64,000 bases of DNA from Tissierella praeacuta_A (lineage in GTDB: Bacteria; Bacillota; Clostridia; Tissierellales; Tissierellaceae). Where the stretch lies: NCBI RefSeq assembly GCF_040396155.1, contig NZ_JBEBOY010000009.1, positions 54,579 through 118,578 of the forward strand, in the 5' to 3' direction. The notes below the pieces were generated by a model. It had not been told where the DNA came from. It saw only the letters and a list, made by a program, of their open reading frames with translations, and ran no database searches. How positions within the stretch are numbered: the first letter of the stretch is position 1; every line of letters begins with the position of its first letter. Made by a program: the position numbers and the translations under genes. Below are positions 43,283 through 53,054 of the stretch, piece after piece.

Positions 43283-45304
43283 ATGAAAAAGATTATAATG
43301 ATTACTCCAGGAAAAACAACTTCTATTAATTTGGCTATTCAGCTTGAAAATATTTTTGGCGAATACACAGAAGTTCAATCTTATTGCTTGGAAGATGAAT
43401 TAGATTTTGATCCTACAAATGCATTAGTTGTTTTATCATCTCCTAATACTATAGATAAAAGAATACAGGATCTAATAGATAATGGCTTAGAGTATATTAT
43501 AGCCCAGAGAGTAATAAATCACAGATATATATCCGAATTATTGAATTTGCCTAAGGGAACAGAGGTTTTGTTAGTTAATGACAGAGAAGAATCCAGTTAT
43601 GTAGCAATGGTTCAGCTACAAGCTTTAGGAGTTAATTATATAAAATACTATCCTTATTATCCAGGTATAGCTTCTTATCCTGAATTAGATATATCAGTTA
43701 CAGTAGGAGAACCTCATCTTGTTCCTTTCGGTGTAAAGAAAGTAATCAATATAGGAACAAGACAAATAGATATTGTAACAGTAGTAGATATAGCTAATAA
43801 ACTAGGATTGATGAAGGCTCTAGGTGATAGACTTTCTTCCCAATATATAAACGATATAATAAATTTGTTAAATAGAATAAATGATACAGCTAAGGATATG
43901 AGAGTTATTAGCAGAAGATTAGAAACAGTTGCCAATTGCTTAGGAAAGGCAATTATATACATAGATAAATTTGGAGACGTTATAGTTAGTAATCAAGAAA
44001 TGGGAAATATATTAAAATGTTCTTTTGAAGAAATCATTGGAAAAAATATTAAAGATATATTACCTCAAATATTAAAAATAGATGGTCATGATGAAGTAGA
44101 TATTATTAGAATCCACAATAAGGAGTTATTTGTTACATCAAATGTTATAAAAGGAAAAGGCAGCGAGGATGGAATTATATATACCTTTGAAAAAAGTGAA
44201 GAGATTGAAAAGAATGAGCATGAAATACGAAGAAGGACTTCAGAAAATGCCATTAGAACAAAATATTATACATTTGAGGATATTGTTTATAAAAGCAGTA
44301 ATATGAAGGATTTAATAGATAAGGTCAAATCCTTTGCACCAACAGATTCTACTATTTTAATACAAGGGGAAAGTGGTACTGGAAAAGAATTATTTGCACA
44401 ATCCATTCACTCAGATTCCCATAGAGCATCAGGCCCATTTGTACCAGTGAATTTTGCCTCTATGTCGAGTAGTTTAATAGAGAGTGAACTATTTGGATAT
44501 GAAGAAGGCTCTTTTACAGGTGCAATGAAAGGTGGTAAAAGAGGACTTTTTGAAGAAGCCCATGGAGGAACTATTTTTCTTGATGAAATAGGTGATGCTT
44601 CCTTGGATTTTCAATGCAGGTTATTAAGGGTTATACAAGAAAGACAAGTTAGAAGGGTTGGAGGATTAAAAGAGATACCTATAAATGTTAGGATAATTGC
44701 TGCAACTAATAAGGATTTAGCATCTGAAGTTAAGGAAGGTAAATTTAGAGCGGATTTATATTATAGATTAAATGTCTTGCCAGTTCGAATGTTAAGTTTA
44801 AGAGAGAGAAAAGCAGATATATTGGTATTGGCAAATTTCTTTTTAGAAAAATATAGCAATAATAGAATTACTGATATAGAAAAAGTATTAGAAAAAGACG
44901 CTATTAATTTATTACATGAATATGATTGGCCTGGTAATATTAGACAATTGGAAAATGCCATGGAGTACATCGCTAATGTGGCTAGGAGAGATAGAAAACT
45001 ATGTATAAAAGAACTTCCTGAATATATTACAGATAGATGCGAGAAGGTGGAAAGTTCCATATTAACAGATATTTTAGGAGTAAATACAATATGGATGCTT
45101 AAAAAGATAATGGAGGCTAATGGATTAGGAAGAAGATACTTAGCCGAATTAGCAAAGGAAGAGGATATAGATTTAACAGAGGGAAAAATTAGAAGTTTAT
45201 TAAATAGTGTTGAGGCCCTTGGCTTAGTTGAATCTAATACAGGAAGAAAAGGAACGGTTTTAACAGAAAAGGGATATAAGCTTATGTCTTCAATTAACGA
45301 CTAG
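43283..45304 (+). CDS. Sigma-54-dependent activator with PrpR-like sensor
   Basis: A 673-residue activator. Residues 1-190 resemble the PrpR-N periplasmic-binding-like sensor (ITPGKTTSINLAIQL ... GVNYIKYYPYYPG). Residues 205-310 hold a PAS-like domain (CLGKAIIYIDKFGDVIVSNQEM). The AAA+ domain has Walker A GESGTGKE, the contact loop EGSFTGAMKGG (Ser in place of the usual Ala), and Walker B GGTIFLDEIGD. The C-terminus is not a Fis HTH but a winged-helix-like segment. It lies upstream of two sigma-54 promoters (45430 and 46292), so it probably controls the catabolic genes that follow. Confidence 0.85.
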   Translation: MKKIIMITPGKTTSINLAIQLENIFGEYTEVQSYCLEDELDFDPTNALVVLSSPNTIDKRIQDLIDNGLEYIIAQRVINHRYISELLNLPKGTEVLLVNDREESSYVAMVQLQALGVNYIKYYPYYPGIASYPELDISVTVGEPHLVPFGVKKVINIGTRQIDIVTVVDIANKLGLMKALGDRLSSQYINDIINLLNRINDTAKDMRVISRRLETVANCLGKAIIYIDKFGDVIVSNQEMGNILKCSFEEIIGKNIKDILPQILKIDGHDEVDIIRIHNKELFVTSNVIKGKGSEDGIIYTFEKSEEIEKNEHEIRRRTSENAIRTKYYTFEDIVYKSSNMKDLIDKVKSFAPTDSTILIQGESGTGKELFAQSIHSDSHRASGPFVPVNFASMSSSLIESELFGYEEGSFTGAMKGGKRGLFEEAHGGTIFLDEIGDASLDFQCRLLRVIQERQVRRVGGLKEIPINVRIIAATNKDLASEVKEGKFRADLYYRLNVLPVRMLSLRERKADILVLANFFLEKYSNNRITDIEKVLEKDAINLLHEYDWPGNIRQLENAMEYIANVARRDRKLCIKELPEYITDRCEKVESSILTDILGVNTIWMLKKIMEANGLGRRYLAELAKEEDIDLTEGKIRSLLNSVEALGLVESNTGRKGTVLTEKGYKLMSSIND

Positions 45305-45429
45305 ATAAATTTCATATATTTCAAAATAAGAATAAATTTAAATAGAAACAGGATACATAATGGGATGATATTTGACCCTAAGCCATATTTAATATTTATA
45401 AATCCTTATAATTCAAAGTGTTTATATAA

Positions 45430-45445
45430 TGGCATATAACTTGCA
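45430..45445 (+). promoter_or_regulatory. Sigma-54 promoter of the dipeptidase gene
   Basis: TGGCATATAACTTGCA: spacing exact, one mismatch to TGGCAC-N5-TTGCA. Confidence 0.9.
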
Positions 45446-45503
45446 TGTGATTATGCAATAAAATTAGCTAAAATCATTCTTTGAATAAGGGAGAGGAATA
45501 ACA

Positions 45504-46076
45504 ATGGATAATAGGGAAGGAACTTTGGTTAGATTATTGGATTTAGATGATGAGTTTGTTATTGATTTAAAATATGCAACATCTAATAATTTTACACAAA
45601 AAAAGATTTATAATAGTGATGAATGTTATATAAATAAAGATACAGCTGAATTATTGATTAAGGCAAAAGAAATATTTAAGCGGGATGGATATAAAGTAAA
45701 AGTTTGGGATGTTTATAGACCCATAAGTGCTCAAAGATTAATGTATGAAATCATTCCAGACAATAATTTAGTTGCTACTCCTCCAGATATGAGTAAGCCA
45801 ATAGACTTTGAATATAGTCATATGAATGGTATGAGTGTAGATATAACATTATTAGATTTAGATGGAAATGAAATTGAAATGCCTACGGAATTCGATGATT
45901 TTACTGAAATGGCAAATTTAAAATGCCCAAGGATACCGATGGAAGCTAGAAGAAATGCTGAGTATTTGAAAGAAGTAATGGAAAGTGTTGGATTTGAGGG
46001 TTATGATTATGAATGGTGGCATTTCAATGATATAACAAATGAGCCTACACCATATTTAGATATTCAATTTGAATAA
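45504..46076 (+). CDS. VanX/DdpX-like D-Ala-D-Ala dipeptidase (M15)
   Basis: A 190-residue zinc dipeptidase. The VanX hallmarks are KVWDVYRPISAQ (Arg of the substrate pocket), SHMNGMSVDITL (S-x-H-x-x-G-x-x-x-D; His and Asp zinc ligands) and YEWWHFN (catalytic Glu and third His). No signal peptide, so it acts in the cytosol, as VanX and DdpX do. A sigma-54 promoter and its own terminator make it a single-gene unit next to the activator. Nutritional use of D-Ala-D-Ala or like dipeptides is more likely than vancomycin resistance, because no vanA or vanH is present. Confidence 0.88.
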   Translation: MDNREGTLVRLLDLDDEFVIDLKYATSNNFTQKKIYNSDECYINKDTAELLIKAKEIFKRDGYKVKVWDVYRPISAQRLMYEIIPDNNLVATPPDMSKPIDFEYSHMNGMSVDITLLDLDGNEIEMPTEFDDFTEMANLKCPRIPMEARRNAEYLKEVMESVGFEGYDYEWWHFNDITNEPTPYLDIQFE

Positions 46077-46088
46077 GTTAAACTTTAG

Positions 46089-46139
46089 AAGTCTAGAGTA
46101 TAGGGTTATGAAAGAATTAACCCAGTATTCTAGACTTTA
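46089..46139 (+). terminator. Terminator after the dipeptidase gene
   Basis: AAGTCTAGA / TCTAGACTT outer stem and GGGTT / AACCC inner stem, followed by TATTTATT. Confidence 0.85.
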
Positions 46140-46291
46140 TTTATTATGGGAGATTTTAATATTATTGGGAAAGGCATTATTTATAAAATAGCAACAAATT
46201 TATGGGATAAAGGGTTATTAAATAGGATAAAATATTTCCCTAAAATCAAGATGGTATTTACTTATATTTGAAAATCAAGATATTTATCCAT

Positions 46292-46307
46292 TGGCATATA
46301 ACTTGCA
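46292..46307 (+). promoter_or_regulatory. Sigma-54 promoter of the racemase gene and downstream genes
   Basis: TGGCATATAACTTGCA, identical to the 45430 site across all 16 positions. Identity of the spacer as well suggests duplication or strong selection. Confidence 0.9.
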
Positions 46308-46344
46308 TATGTAAGAAGTAGCTTATTATATAGAGGTGGTTAAA

Positions 46345-47043
46345 ATGATTTTAGGAATAATGGGGGGAATGGGGCCTGCTGCTACCTGTGACTTATTTAA
46401 AAAAATTATTGATCTTACCCCAGCAACTAGAGATCAAGAACATTTGCATATTATTATCGATAGTAATGTAGAAATCCCTGATAGAACTGCTTATATTTCT
46501 GGAATAGGGGAAAATCCTGCTATGGAAATGATAAGATCTGTTTTGAAGCTGGAAATGATGGGAGCAGATTATATAGCAATACCATGTAATACGGCTCATT
46601 ATTTTTATAATGAGATTATTAAATATACTAAGATAAAGGTATTGAATATGATATATGAAACTGCAGATTATTTAAAAAAGAATTTTATTCATAGGGACTA
46701 TTTGCTTCTTGCAACAAAAGGAACTTATAAATCTGGGATTTATGAGAGCATATTTTCAGACTTTAATTTAAATATTATAGAACCTGATAATGATGACCAG
46801 CAGATTATTATGAATTGGATATATAATGTAAAATCTTCGAAGTTTGATATAAGCACTATGGAGGTTGCAAACCTTATAAATAAATATACTAAAAATAAAG
46901 ATATACCTATAATTCTAGGGTGTACTGAATTACCTATTCTGGCGGAAAGAATAGGGATGCCACAAAGATATATTGACCCAGTTTCCATACTGGCTAAACG
47001 TTGTATAGAAATTGGTAAATCTAGTTTATCTATGTCATCTTAG
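46345..47043 (+). CDS. Aspartate/glutamate racemase family
   Basis: A 232-residue cofactor-independent racemase. It starts MILGIMGGMGPAATCDLF, and the two catalytic cysteines are in IPCNTAHYFYNEI and LGCTELPIL. The length is typical. ATG 46345 follows AGAGGTGGT. The stop codon lies inside a hairpin (47039-47070) that lacks a T run, so read-through into the permease gene is likely. With the dipeptidase it suggests use of D-amino acids. Confidence 0.9.
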   Translation: MILGIMGGMGPAATCDLFKKIIDLTPATRDQEHLHIIIDSNVEIPDRTAYISGIGENPAMEMIRSVLKLEMMGADYIAIPCNTAHYFYNEIIKYTKIKVLNMIYETADYLKKNFIHRDYLLLATKGTYKSGIYESIFSDFNLNIIEPDNDDQQIIMNWIYNVKSSKFDISTMEVANLINKYTKNKDIPIILGCTELPILAERIGMPQRYIDPVSILAKRCIEIGKSSLSMSS

Positions 47044-47143
47044 TTGCATCTATATATAGAAGAAACTAAGGGGAATTATGTAGTATTTATGCAAATTTAT
47101 ATTATATAGATTGCTATAAAATAACATAATAGGAGGAAAACAC

Positions 47144-48547
47144 ATGGCGAAAAAACAGATGTTCAATGAGGTGGAAACCAGTAATTCTGAATTTAAACAG
47201 GAAATTGGGGTTTTTGGCGGTGTAAGTATTATTGGCGGTATTATGATTGGATCGGGTATTTTCTATTTAGGATCCTACGTTATGCAGCGAACGGGTATGA
47301 GTATGGGACTATCATTATTATGTTGGATAATAGGTGGTTTAATCTCATTGCTTGGAGGTTTATGTTTTGCTGAATTAGGAGCATCTCGTCCTGTAGCAGG
47401 TGGAATGGTAGTTTATTTAAATGAGGCTTATCATCCTGTAGTTGGATTTATGTATGGTTTTGGAAGTTGGCTTATTAGTGGTGCAGGTTCTATTTCAGCC
47501 GTTGCTATTGCACTTCCCACTGCATTAAAGGCATTTTTCAATCTTAATGATATTGCTATTAAAGGTATAGCAATTGGATTAATAGTTGCACTTACTATTT
47601 ATAATTATTTTGGCGTTAAGAAAGGTTCTGCTTTACAAAATATTTCAATGGTTGCCAAATTAATACCTATAATTTTGATTATGGGGGGAGCTTTAATTTT
47701 CGGTAAACATACTCCTGATCTTAGCCTTATGCCAGCTGATGGAAGTGAAGTTACCTTTAGTAGCATAATAGGAATGATCGCCTTTGCTACAGTAGCTACA
47801 TTATGGGCATATGAAGGTTGGACGAATTTAAACACTGTAGCAGAAGAAATGAAAAACCCTAAGAGAAATTTACCTTTTTCTTTGATTATTGCCATTGGAG
47901 GAATTACGGTTTTATATACTTTATTTAATTACTCTATTTACAAAGTTTTACCACATGATAAAATAGTTTCAATGATTAATAGTGGAGATTTTTATCTTGG
48001 TACTGAAGTTGCTAAGACTATCTTTGGTAATGTTGGAGGAATTATTGTTATTTTAGGTATGGTTATTTCTATGTTTGGTTCACTTAATGGAATGATTTTG
48101 ACATTTTCTAGAACATATTATGCAATGGCTGAAGAAGGACATTTTTTCAAAAGCTATAAAAAATTGCATCCTAAGTATAAGGTTCCTACTGCATCTTTAG
48201 TTGGGCAATGTATTATTTCGGTTATTTTAGTTTTATCTAGAAGTCTTGACCAGCTTACATCAATGGTAGTTTTTATAGGTATGTTTTTTAATGTTTTATG
48301 TATTGCAGCTGTATTTATTTATAGAAGGAGATTTCCATCTTTAGATAGACCGTATAAGATATGGGGCTATCCAATTACAGTAATAATAACTGTTTTAATA
48401 TTTACAGGATTGATGATTAATACATTTATTGAAGATCCAGTGACAGCATTAATTGGTTTTGTTGTTCCAGTTTTAGGAGCTTTAGTTTATATATACTTTG
48501 ATAAGAAGAATAAAGAGGAGGCAAGAAAAGGCAATGATACTATTTAA
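47144..48547 (+). CDS. APC-superfamily amino acid permease
   Basis: A 467-residue permease with 12 predicted helices. The start region GGVSIIGGIMIGSGIF is the substrate-binding unwound helix 1 of the LAT/APC group, and WAYEGWTNLNTVAEEMKNPKRNLP is the family motif in helix 6. Likely imports an amino acid or exchanges two of them. AGGAGG precedes ATG. It overlaps the next gene by 14 bases. Confidence 0.9.
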   Translation: MAKKQMFNEVETSNSEFKQEIGVFGGVSIIGGIMIGSGIFYLGSYVMQRTGMSMGLSLLCWIIGGLISLLGGLCFAELGASRPVAGGMVVYLNEAYHPVVGFMYGFGSWLISGAGSISAVAIALPTALKAFFNLNDIAIKGIAIGLIVALTIYNYFGVKKGSALQNISMVAKLIPIILIMGGALIFGKHTPDLSLMPADGSEVTFSSIIGMIAFATVATLWAYEGWTNLNTVAEEMKNPKRNLPFSLIIAIGGITVLYTLFNYSIYKVLPHDKIVSMINSGDFYLGTEVAKTIFGNVGGIIVILGMVISMFGSLNGMILTFSRTYYAMAEEGHFFKSYKKLHPKYKVPTASLVGQCIISVILVLSRSLDQLTSMVVFIGMFFNVLCIAAVFIYRRRFPSLDRPYKIWGYPITVIITVLIFTGLMINTFIEDPVTALIGFVVPVLGALVYIYFDKKNKEEARKGNDTI

Positions 48548-50171
48548 AAATGGTAATATACAAACTATGGATTCTACATTACCTCAAGGGAAGGCAATGG
48601 TTGTAGAAGGAAACAAATTTGTATATGTAGGAACAGAAGATGGTGCTCGTGAATACTTAAATAAACATGGGCAGGCAGATAAAGAGATTGACTTAGAAGG
48701 ACGTTTAGTAATTCCGGGATTAAATGATTCTCATATGCATTTTATACACCTTGCTAAGAGTCTTAGAAGTGTAGATTTAGTAGGAACTAAAAGTATAGAT
48801 GAAGTTAAGAATCGTATAAAACATGCAATGGACAATAGAGATAAAGAAGATACCACCTGGCTTGAAGGAGAAGGATGGAATCATGATTATTTTGAAGATG
48901 AAAAAAGATTTCCTAATAAGTTTGATTTAGATGGAATAACAGGTGATGTGCCTACTATTATTATGCGTGCGTGTTTTCATATAGGAGTACTGAACACTGC
49001 TGCTATGAATGAAATTGGATTAAATAAAGAAACTGCAAAGGAATATGGAAATTTAGTAGAACTATTACCGAATGGAGAACCCAATGGGGTCATAAAGGAA
49101 AGTCTTTTAGAAAAAGTTAAGGCTATGATATCTAAGTTAACTTTAGATATTACCAAGGAAATCATCGTTGCTGCTCAGGATAAACTGTTTGAGGCAGGTA
49201 TAACTTCTGTACAAACAGATGATATTGGATATATGCCTAATAGAGATTATGATTTGTTTTTCCAAGCACTTGATGAACTGGAAAAAGAGGAAAAATTGAA
49301 GGTTCGTATAGGAGAGCAATGTTTGTTTGAAGACAGACTGTCCCTTGAGGAGTTTTTTAAAAAAGGTTATGGTGAAGGTTGGGGACGTGATAAGTATAAG
49401 ATAACATCTATAAAACTATTAAGTGATGGTTCCCTAGGAGCACGTACTGCAGCATTGAGAAATCCATATGCAGACGACTCTTCAACTAAAGGAATAGCTT
49501 TATTTAAGCAAGAGGATTTAGATGAATTAGTTATGATTTCCCATGACAACAACTGTCCAGTAGCTATACATGCCATAGGAGATGGGGCTATTGAGATGTC
49601 ATTAAATGCTATAGAAAAAGCTCAAAAGAAAAATCCAAACAATGATTTACGTCATGGAATTGTCCATTGTCAAATTACAGATGAAGGGCTTTTGAATTGT
49701 TTTAGAGAATTAAATGTAACAGCCTTCATTCAACCTATTTTCATTGATTATGATATGAATATTATTGTAGATAGAGTAGGTAATGATTTAGCTGAGACTT
49801 CTTATGCATGGAAAACTATGAAGGAAAAGGGAATTCACATGCCATTTGGAACAGATTGTCCAGTAGAGTCTTTTAACCCTATGGCGAATATATATACAGC
49901 TGTAACACGAAAGAATATTACTGGAAATAGCAAAAATGTTTATTTGCCTAATGAAAAATTGAGTATGAGCGAAGCGATTTATGCTTACACTGTGGAAGGG
50001 GCATATGCTTCTGGTGAGGAAAAGATTAAGGGTACTATAACTAAGGATAAATTTGCAGATTTTGTTGTAATGGATAGAGATTTGTTTAATTTAAGTTGTG
50101 AAGAGGATATCCTTGATGCAAAGGTAATGAAAACTTATGTGGATGGAAAATTAGTTCATGAAAGATTATAG
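48534..50171 (+). CDS. YtcJ-like metal-dependent amidohydrolase
   Basis: A 545-residue amidohydrolase of the YtcJ/NfdA group. The metal motif HMHF is in GLNDSHMHFIHLAKSL; the later His residues are in AIHAIGDGAIEMS and GIVHCQITDEGL, and the closing Asp in PFGTDCPVESFNP. The lysine position reads TSIKLLSDGSLGARTA. Members hydrolyse N-acyl, N-formyl or cyclic amides. I chose ATG 48534 after GAGGAGGC, inside the end of the permease; a start at 48498 has no site. Confidence 0.88.
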   Translation: MILFKNGNIQTMDSTLPQGKAMVVEGNKFVYVGTEDGAREYLNKHGQADKEIDLEGRLVIPGLNDSHMHFIHLAKSLRSVDLVGTKSIDEVKNRIKHAMDNRDKEDTTWLEGEGWNHDYFEDEKRFPNKFDLDGITGDVPTIIMRACFHIGVLNTAAMNEIGLNKETAKEYGNLVELLPNGEPNGVIKESLLEKVKAMISKLTLDITKEIIVAAQDKLFEAGITSVQTDDIGYMPNRDYDLFFQALDELEKEEKLKVRIGEQCLFEDRLSLEEFFKKGYGEGWGRDKYKITSIKLLSDGSLGARTAALRNPYADDSSTKGIALFKQEDLDELVMISHDNNCPVAIHAIGDGAIEMSLNAIEKAQKKNPNNDLRHGIVHCQITDEGLLNCFRELNVTAFIQPIFIDYDMNIIVDRVGNDLAETSYAWKTMKEKGIHMPFGTDCPVESFNPMANIYTAVTRKNITGNSKNVYLPNEKLSMSEAIYAYTVEGAYASGEEKIKGTITKDKFADFVVMDRDLFNLSCEEDILDAKVMKTYVDGKLVHERL

Positions 50172-51333
50172 GATTTCAATTTCAGACAAAACTAAAGGTC
50201 AATTTGCCATTGTAGGACATGTAGGCGTAGGTCATGTTCATAGTCATAGTTCCTTTGTTCAAGATGATTCTGGAGGATTTGCAGTAGTGGCTTCCTTAAT
50301 GAAGGAAGCATTAGATGTAGATACAACTATAAAATATGTAAAGGGAGATCCGCTAAAAGGCGATATAGTGGTAAAGACCAATGGAGGAGGAATTGGAAGG
50401 ACATTTTGTCGACGAGGTATAACTCCAATTGAATCAGAATTAATGAATAGAGCTATTGGTGAGGACGGGATATATACTCAAAGAACAGCAATAAATGTAT
50501 TTGGACGTATATATGGTCAAGGCGTTATGGAAGTTCCTGTTGCATTGCAAGGTGCCATAGCATTAGCAGTTCTAGATTCTTTTCATAGAAAAAATCCTAA
50601 TAAGGTTTATATAACTTCACAGAAATATCTTGGAAGAATTGATAAAATGGCAGGAATGATTGTTGGTATTAATGGAATTTCCGTTTCTGTTTTATTGAAT
50701 ATCAATGGATCTGAAGGTGGAGTGGGACCTGATGAAGATAATGAGGGGAATACTGCTATTGGAGAAAAAGGAGAGCTGATGAAGGCAATTGGAATTGACA
50801 GCATACCTACTGTAATTGCAGAAAGTAAAGCATATATTCCAAATATGTCTAATAAAATTACTGATAATACTTTTTTATTTCGTGCTCAGGAGGGGATTGA
50901 TAATTTACTTCTAGCTGAGACATTAGCTGAAGTTGCAGGGAAAGCTGAAATTCCTTATATAACTTCTATAGATTCTCTTCCTCAAAAGAAAGGACAATTA
51001 TTTGAAGCTACAGCAGACTTTGCAAATAAGATTATCAAATTAGGAGAGGAATTGAAAGATGTAGATACATCTAAGGATAAGGTAGCAATAGTTGCAGATA
51101 TGGCTAAGTTAATTAGTGAAGATGCTGGAGGAGTTACTTTTATGTCCAATAGTTTACATGAAGTAGTTAGATCTCCTGGGATTGTACCAGGTACTGCTGC
51201 AGTCATATCATTGTTAGTGCCTGTTGATTATATAGAGTATTGGAAAATACCTATGTTGACTTCAGATGATATTCGTAGCTATAGAAGAATAATCCTTGGG
51301 GCTATGGATGAAATCTGTCATAAATCTTTATAA
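50158..51333 (+). CDS. Conserved-looking protein of unknown family
   Basis: A 391-residue soluble protein I do not recognise. It overlaps the amidohydrolase stop by 14 bases and must be co-translated with it. The N-terminus has GHVGVGHVHSHSSFVQDD, with three His in a row of alternates, then glycine-rich turns (TNGGGIGRTFCRRG, NGSEGGVGPDEDNEGN). The C-terminus has SLHEVVRSPGIVPGTAAVISLL. The His and Asp pattern would fit a metal- or phosphate-binding enzyme, but that is only a guess. It should act on the same substrate as the amidohydrolase. Confidence 0.75.
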   Translation: MKDYRISISDKTKGQFAIVGHVGVGHVHSHSSFVQDDSGGFAVVASLMKEALDVDTTIKYVKGDPLKGDIVVKTNGGGIGRTFCRRGITPIESELMNRAIGEDGIYTQRTAINVFGRIYGQGVMEVPVALQGAIALAVLDSFHRKNPNKVYITSQKYLGRIDKMAGMIVGINGISVSVLLNINGSEGGVGPDEDNEGNTAIGEKGELMKAIGIDSIPTVIAESKAYIPNMSNKITDNTFLFRAQEGIDNLLLAETLAEVAGKAEIPYITSIDSLPQKKGQLFEATADFANKIIKLGEELKDVDTSKDKVAIVADMAKLISEDAGGVTFMSNSLHEVVRSPGIVPGTAAVISLLVPVDYIEYWKIPMLTSDDIRSYRRIILGAMDEICHKSL

Positions 51334-51376
51334 TTTAATTATAACAAATTATTGAATGACTATTTTTTCAATTAAT

Positions 51377-51414
51377 AAAATCCCTTATGATAATTTCTTA
51401 TCGTAAGGGATTTT
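51377..51414. terminator. Bidirectional terminator between the 50158 gene and ubiB-like gene
   Basis: AAAATCCCTTA / TAAGGGATTTT stem with an inner ATAA / TTAT pair; T-rich on both strands. It serves both convergent units. Confidence 0.85.
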
Positions 51415-51466
51415 ATTTGGATAATATCAACAAAAATTTTATTTAGAATAAAATTTTTAATCAAAA

Positions 51467-53047
51467 TTACAATTTGCCTGACTTAAATATTGATATTAAA
51501 AGTAAAAATCCAGCTAATCCTGCACCTAAATAACCTATAATTCCTATGGCAGAAACACCATAAATATTCAAGCCTACGTTGGCATTTATAACTAATGAAG
51601 AACTAATTAATAACCCAGCAACAATAACAGAGAAGATAATTCTATTTACCATTTTATTAACTTCATTAAAGTTCTTATCTATATTTTTAAAATCTAAATT
51701 TAACTTAAGCCTACCCTCTAAACCTCTGTCAATAATTTGTGAGATTTTTAAAGGTAAATCTAAGGAAGCTTTTCCAGCAGATATAATCTTGTTTCCTAAT
51801 AAGGCTAAGTCATAATCTTTTAATTTATCTTCTACTATTCTGTTTTTAAAATAAGGAAGGGCAATATCCATAACATTTAAATCCTTATCCATCTTTGCTA
51901 GGACTCCTTGGAGAGTTAGCATGCCTTTTGCTAGCAAAGTAATATCCTTAGGCATTACTATATTATTTTTTTTACAAATAATAATAATTTCTTCTAAAAT
52001 CTTAGCTAAATCATAGTTATATATGGATTCATTTATATAGGTATCGTAAATTAAGTTTATATCTTGATATAGTCTGTTTATATCAACATCACCTTTTCTA
52101 ATACCAATGCTTAAAACAGAACTAGTCATTAAATCCACATTATCAGTGGCAATACCTTCTAGAAATAAGTTGAATTTTTTCTTAATGCCTTGGTCTAGAC
52201 TTCCCATTAGACCAAAGTCAATAAATCCAATTTTGTTATTGTGAATTAAGAGATTTCCCGGATGTGGATCTGCATGAAAAAACCCATCTTCAAAGATTTG
52301 TTTAAAATAATTGTAAATAAGTTTTTGTGCAATCTCTTTAATATCATAGCCTTCAGTCAAAAGAGTAGAAGTATCATCTATTTTTATACCGCTAATAAAT
52401 TCCATTACCAATATATGAGAAGTGCAGTATCTTTCATAAACAGCAATATTTTTAATATATTTAATATCCTTGTTATTTGAATTAAATTTTTTAATGTTTT
52501 CTTTTTCGACTAAAAAGTCTAATTCTCTTTCTGTGGCAGTCTTGATTTCTTCAATGACAGATTTAACATCTAATACTTCATTCTTTGTTGTAAATTTAAT
52601 AAAAGGAGCTAGTTTATTTAGAATAGCTATATCAGCTAAGATTTTTTCCCTTACAAATGGACGCTGAACCTTTAGAACCACTTCTTCTCCTGTTTTTAAT
52701 CTAGCCAAATAAACCTCAGCTAAGGAAGCGGAGGCTAAAGGAGTGGTTTCAAAGTCTACGAAGACATCTGAAATAGGGCCGCCTAAATTTGTTTCAATAA
52801 TTTTTTGCATAACATGGAAACTTTCTGGTTTTACATCGTCTTGAAGTTTCTCTAACTCTAATATGTATTCTTTAGATAATAAATCAGGTCTTGTAGATAA
52901 TATTTGTCCAATTTTAATAAAGGTTGGTCCCAGATCTTCTAGAAACAATCTTAGTTCATTAGGCTTTCCAATTCCATTCTTGAAACCATGTTTAATTGCA
53001 ACAGAAACAATTTCTTTAAATCTTGATCGAGTATAGTTTTTTTCCAT
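51467..53047 (-). CDS. ABC1/UbiB-family atypical kinase
   Basis: A 526-residue membrane-associated protein of the ABC1/UbiB/AarF family. The KxGQ motif is in FIKIGQILSTRPDLL, the Ala-rich nucleotide loop in TTPLASASLAEVYLARL, the catalytic Lys in VVLKVQRP, and the HxDxHPGN-type loop in FFHADPHPGNLL with IGFIDFGLMG after it. Two C-terminal helices (about residues 470-520) anchor it. In quinone-less anaerobes the role is unknown; it may relate to lipid or isoprenoid metabolism. Its ribosome site lies in the 3' arm of the hairpin at 53055-53079. Confidence 0.9.
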   Translation of the reverse strand: MEKNYTRSRFKEIVSVAIKHGFKNGIGKPNELRLFLEDLGPTFIKIGQILSTRPDLLSKEYILELEKLQDDVKPESFHVMQKIIETNLGGPISDVFVDFETTPLASASLAEVYLARLKTGEEVVLKVQRPFVREKILADIAILNKLAPFIKFTTKNEVLDVKSVIEEIKTATERELDFLVEKENIKKFNSNNKDIKYIKNIAVYERYCTSHILVMEFISGIKIDDTSTLLTEGYDIKEIAQKLIYNYFKQIFEDGFFHADPHPGNLLIHNNKIGFIDFGLMGSLDQGIKKKFNLFLEGIATDNVDLMTSSVLSIGIRKGDVDINRLYQDINLIYDTYINESIYNYDLAKILEEIIIICKKNNIVMPKDITLLAKGMLTLQGVLAKMDKDLNVMDIALPYFKNRIVEDKLKDYDLALLGNKIISAGKASLDLPLKISQIIDRGLEGRLKLNLDFKNIDKNFNEVNKMVNRIIFSVIVAGLLISSSLVINANVGLNIYGVSAIGIIGYLGAGLAGFLLLISIFKSGKL

Positions 53048-53054
53048 ATTGAAA

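Noticed and set aside
47039..47070. Hairpin at the racemase stop as a terminator
   Set aside because: It is followed by GGGG and not by T, so I do not count it as a terminator.
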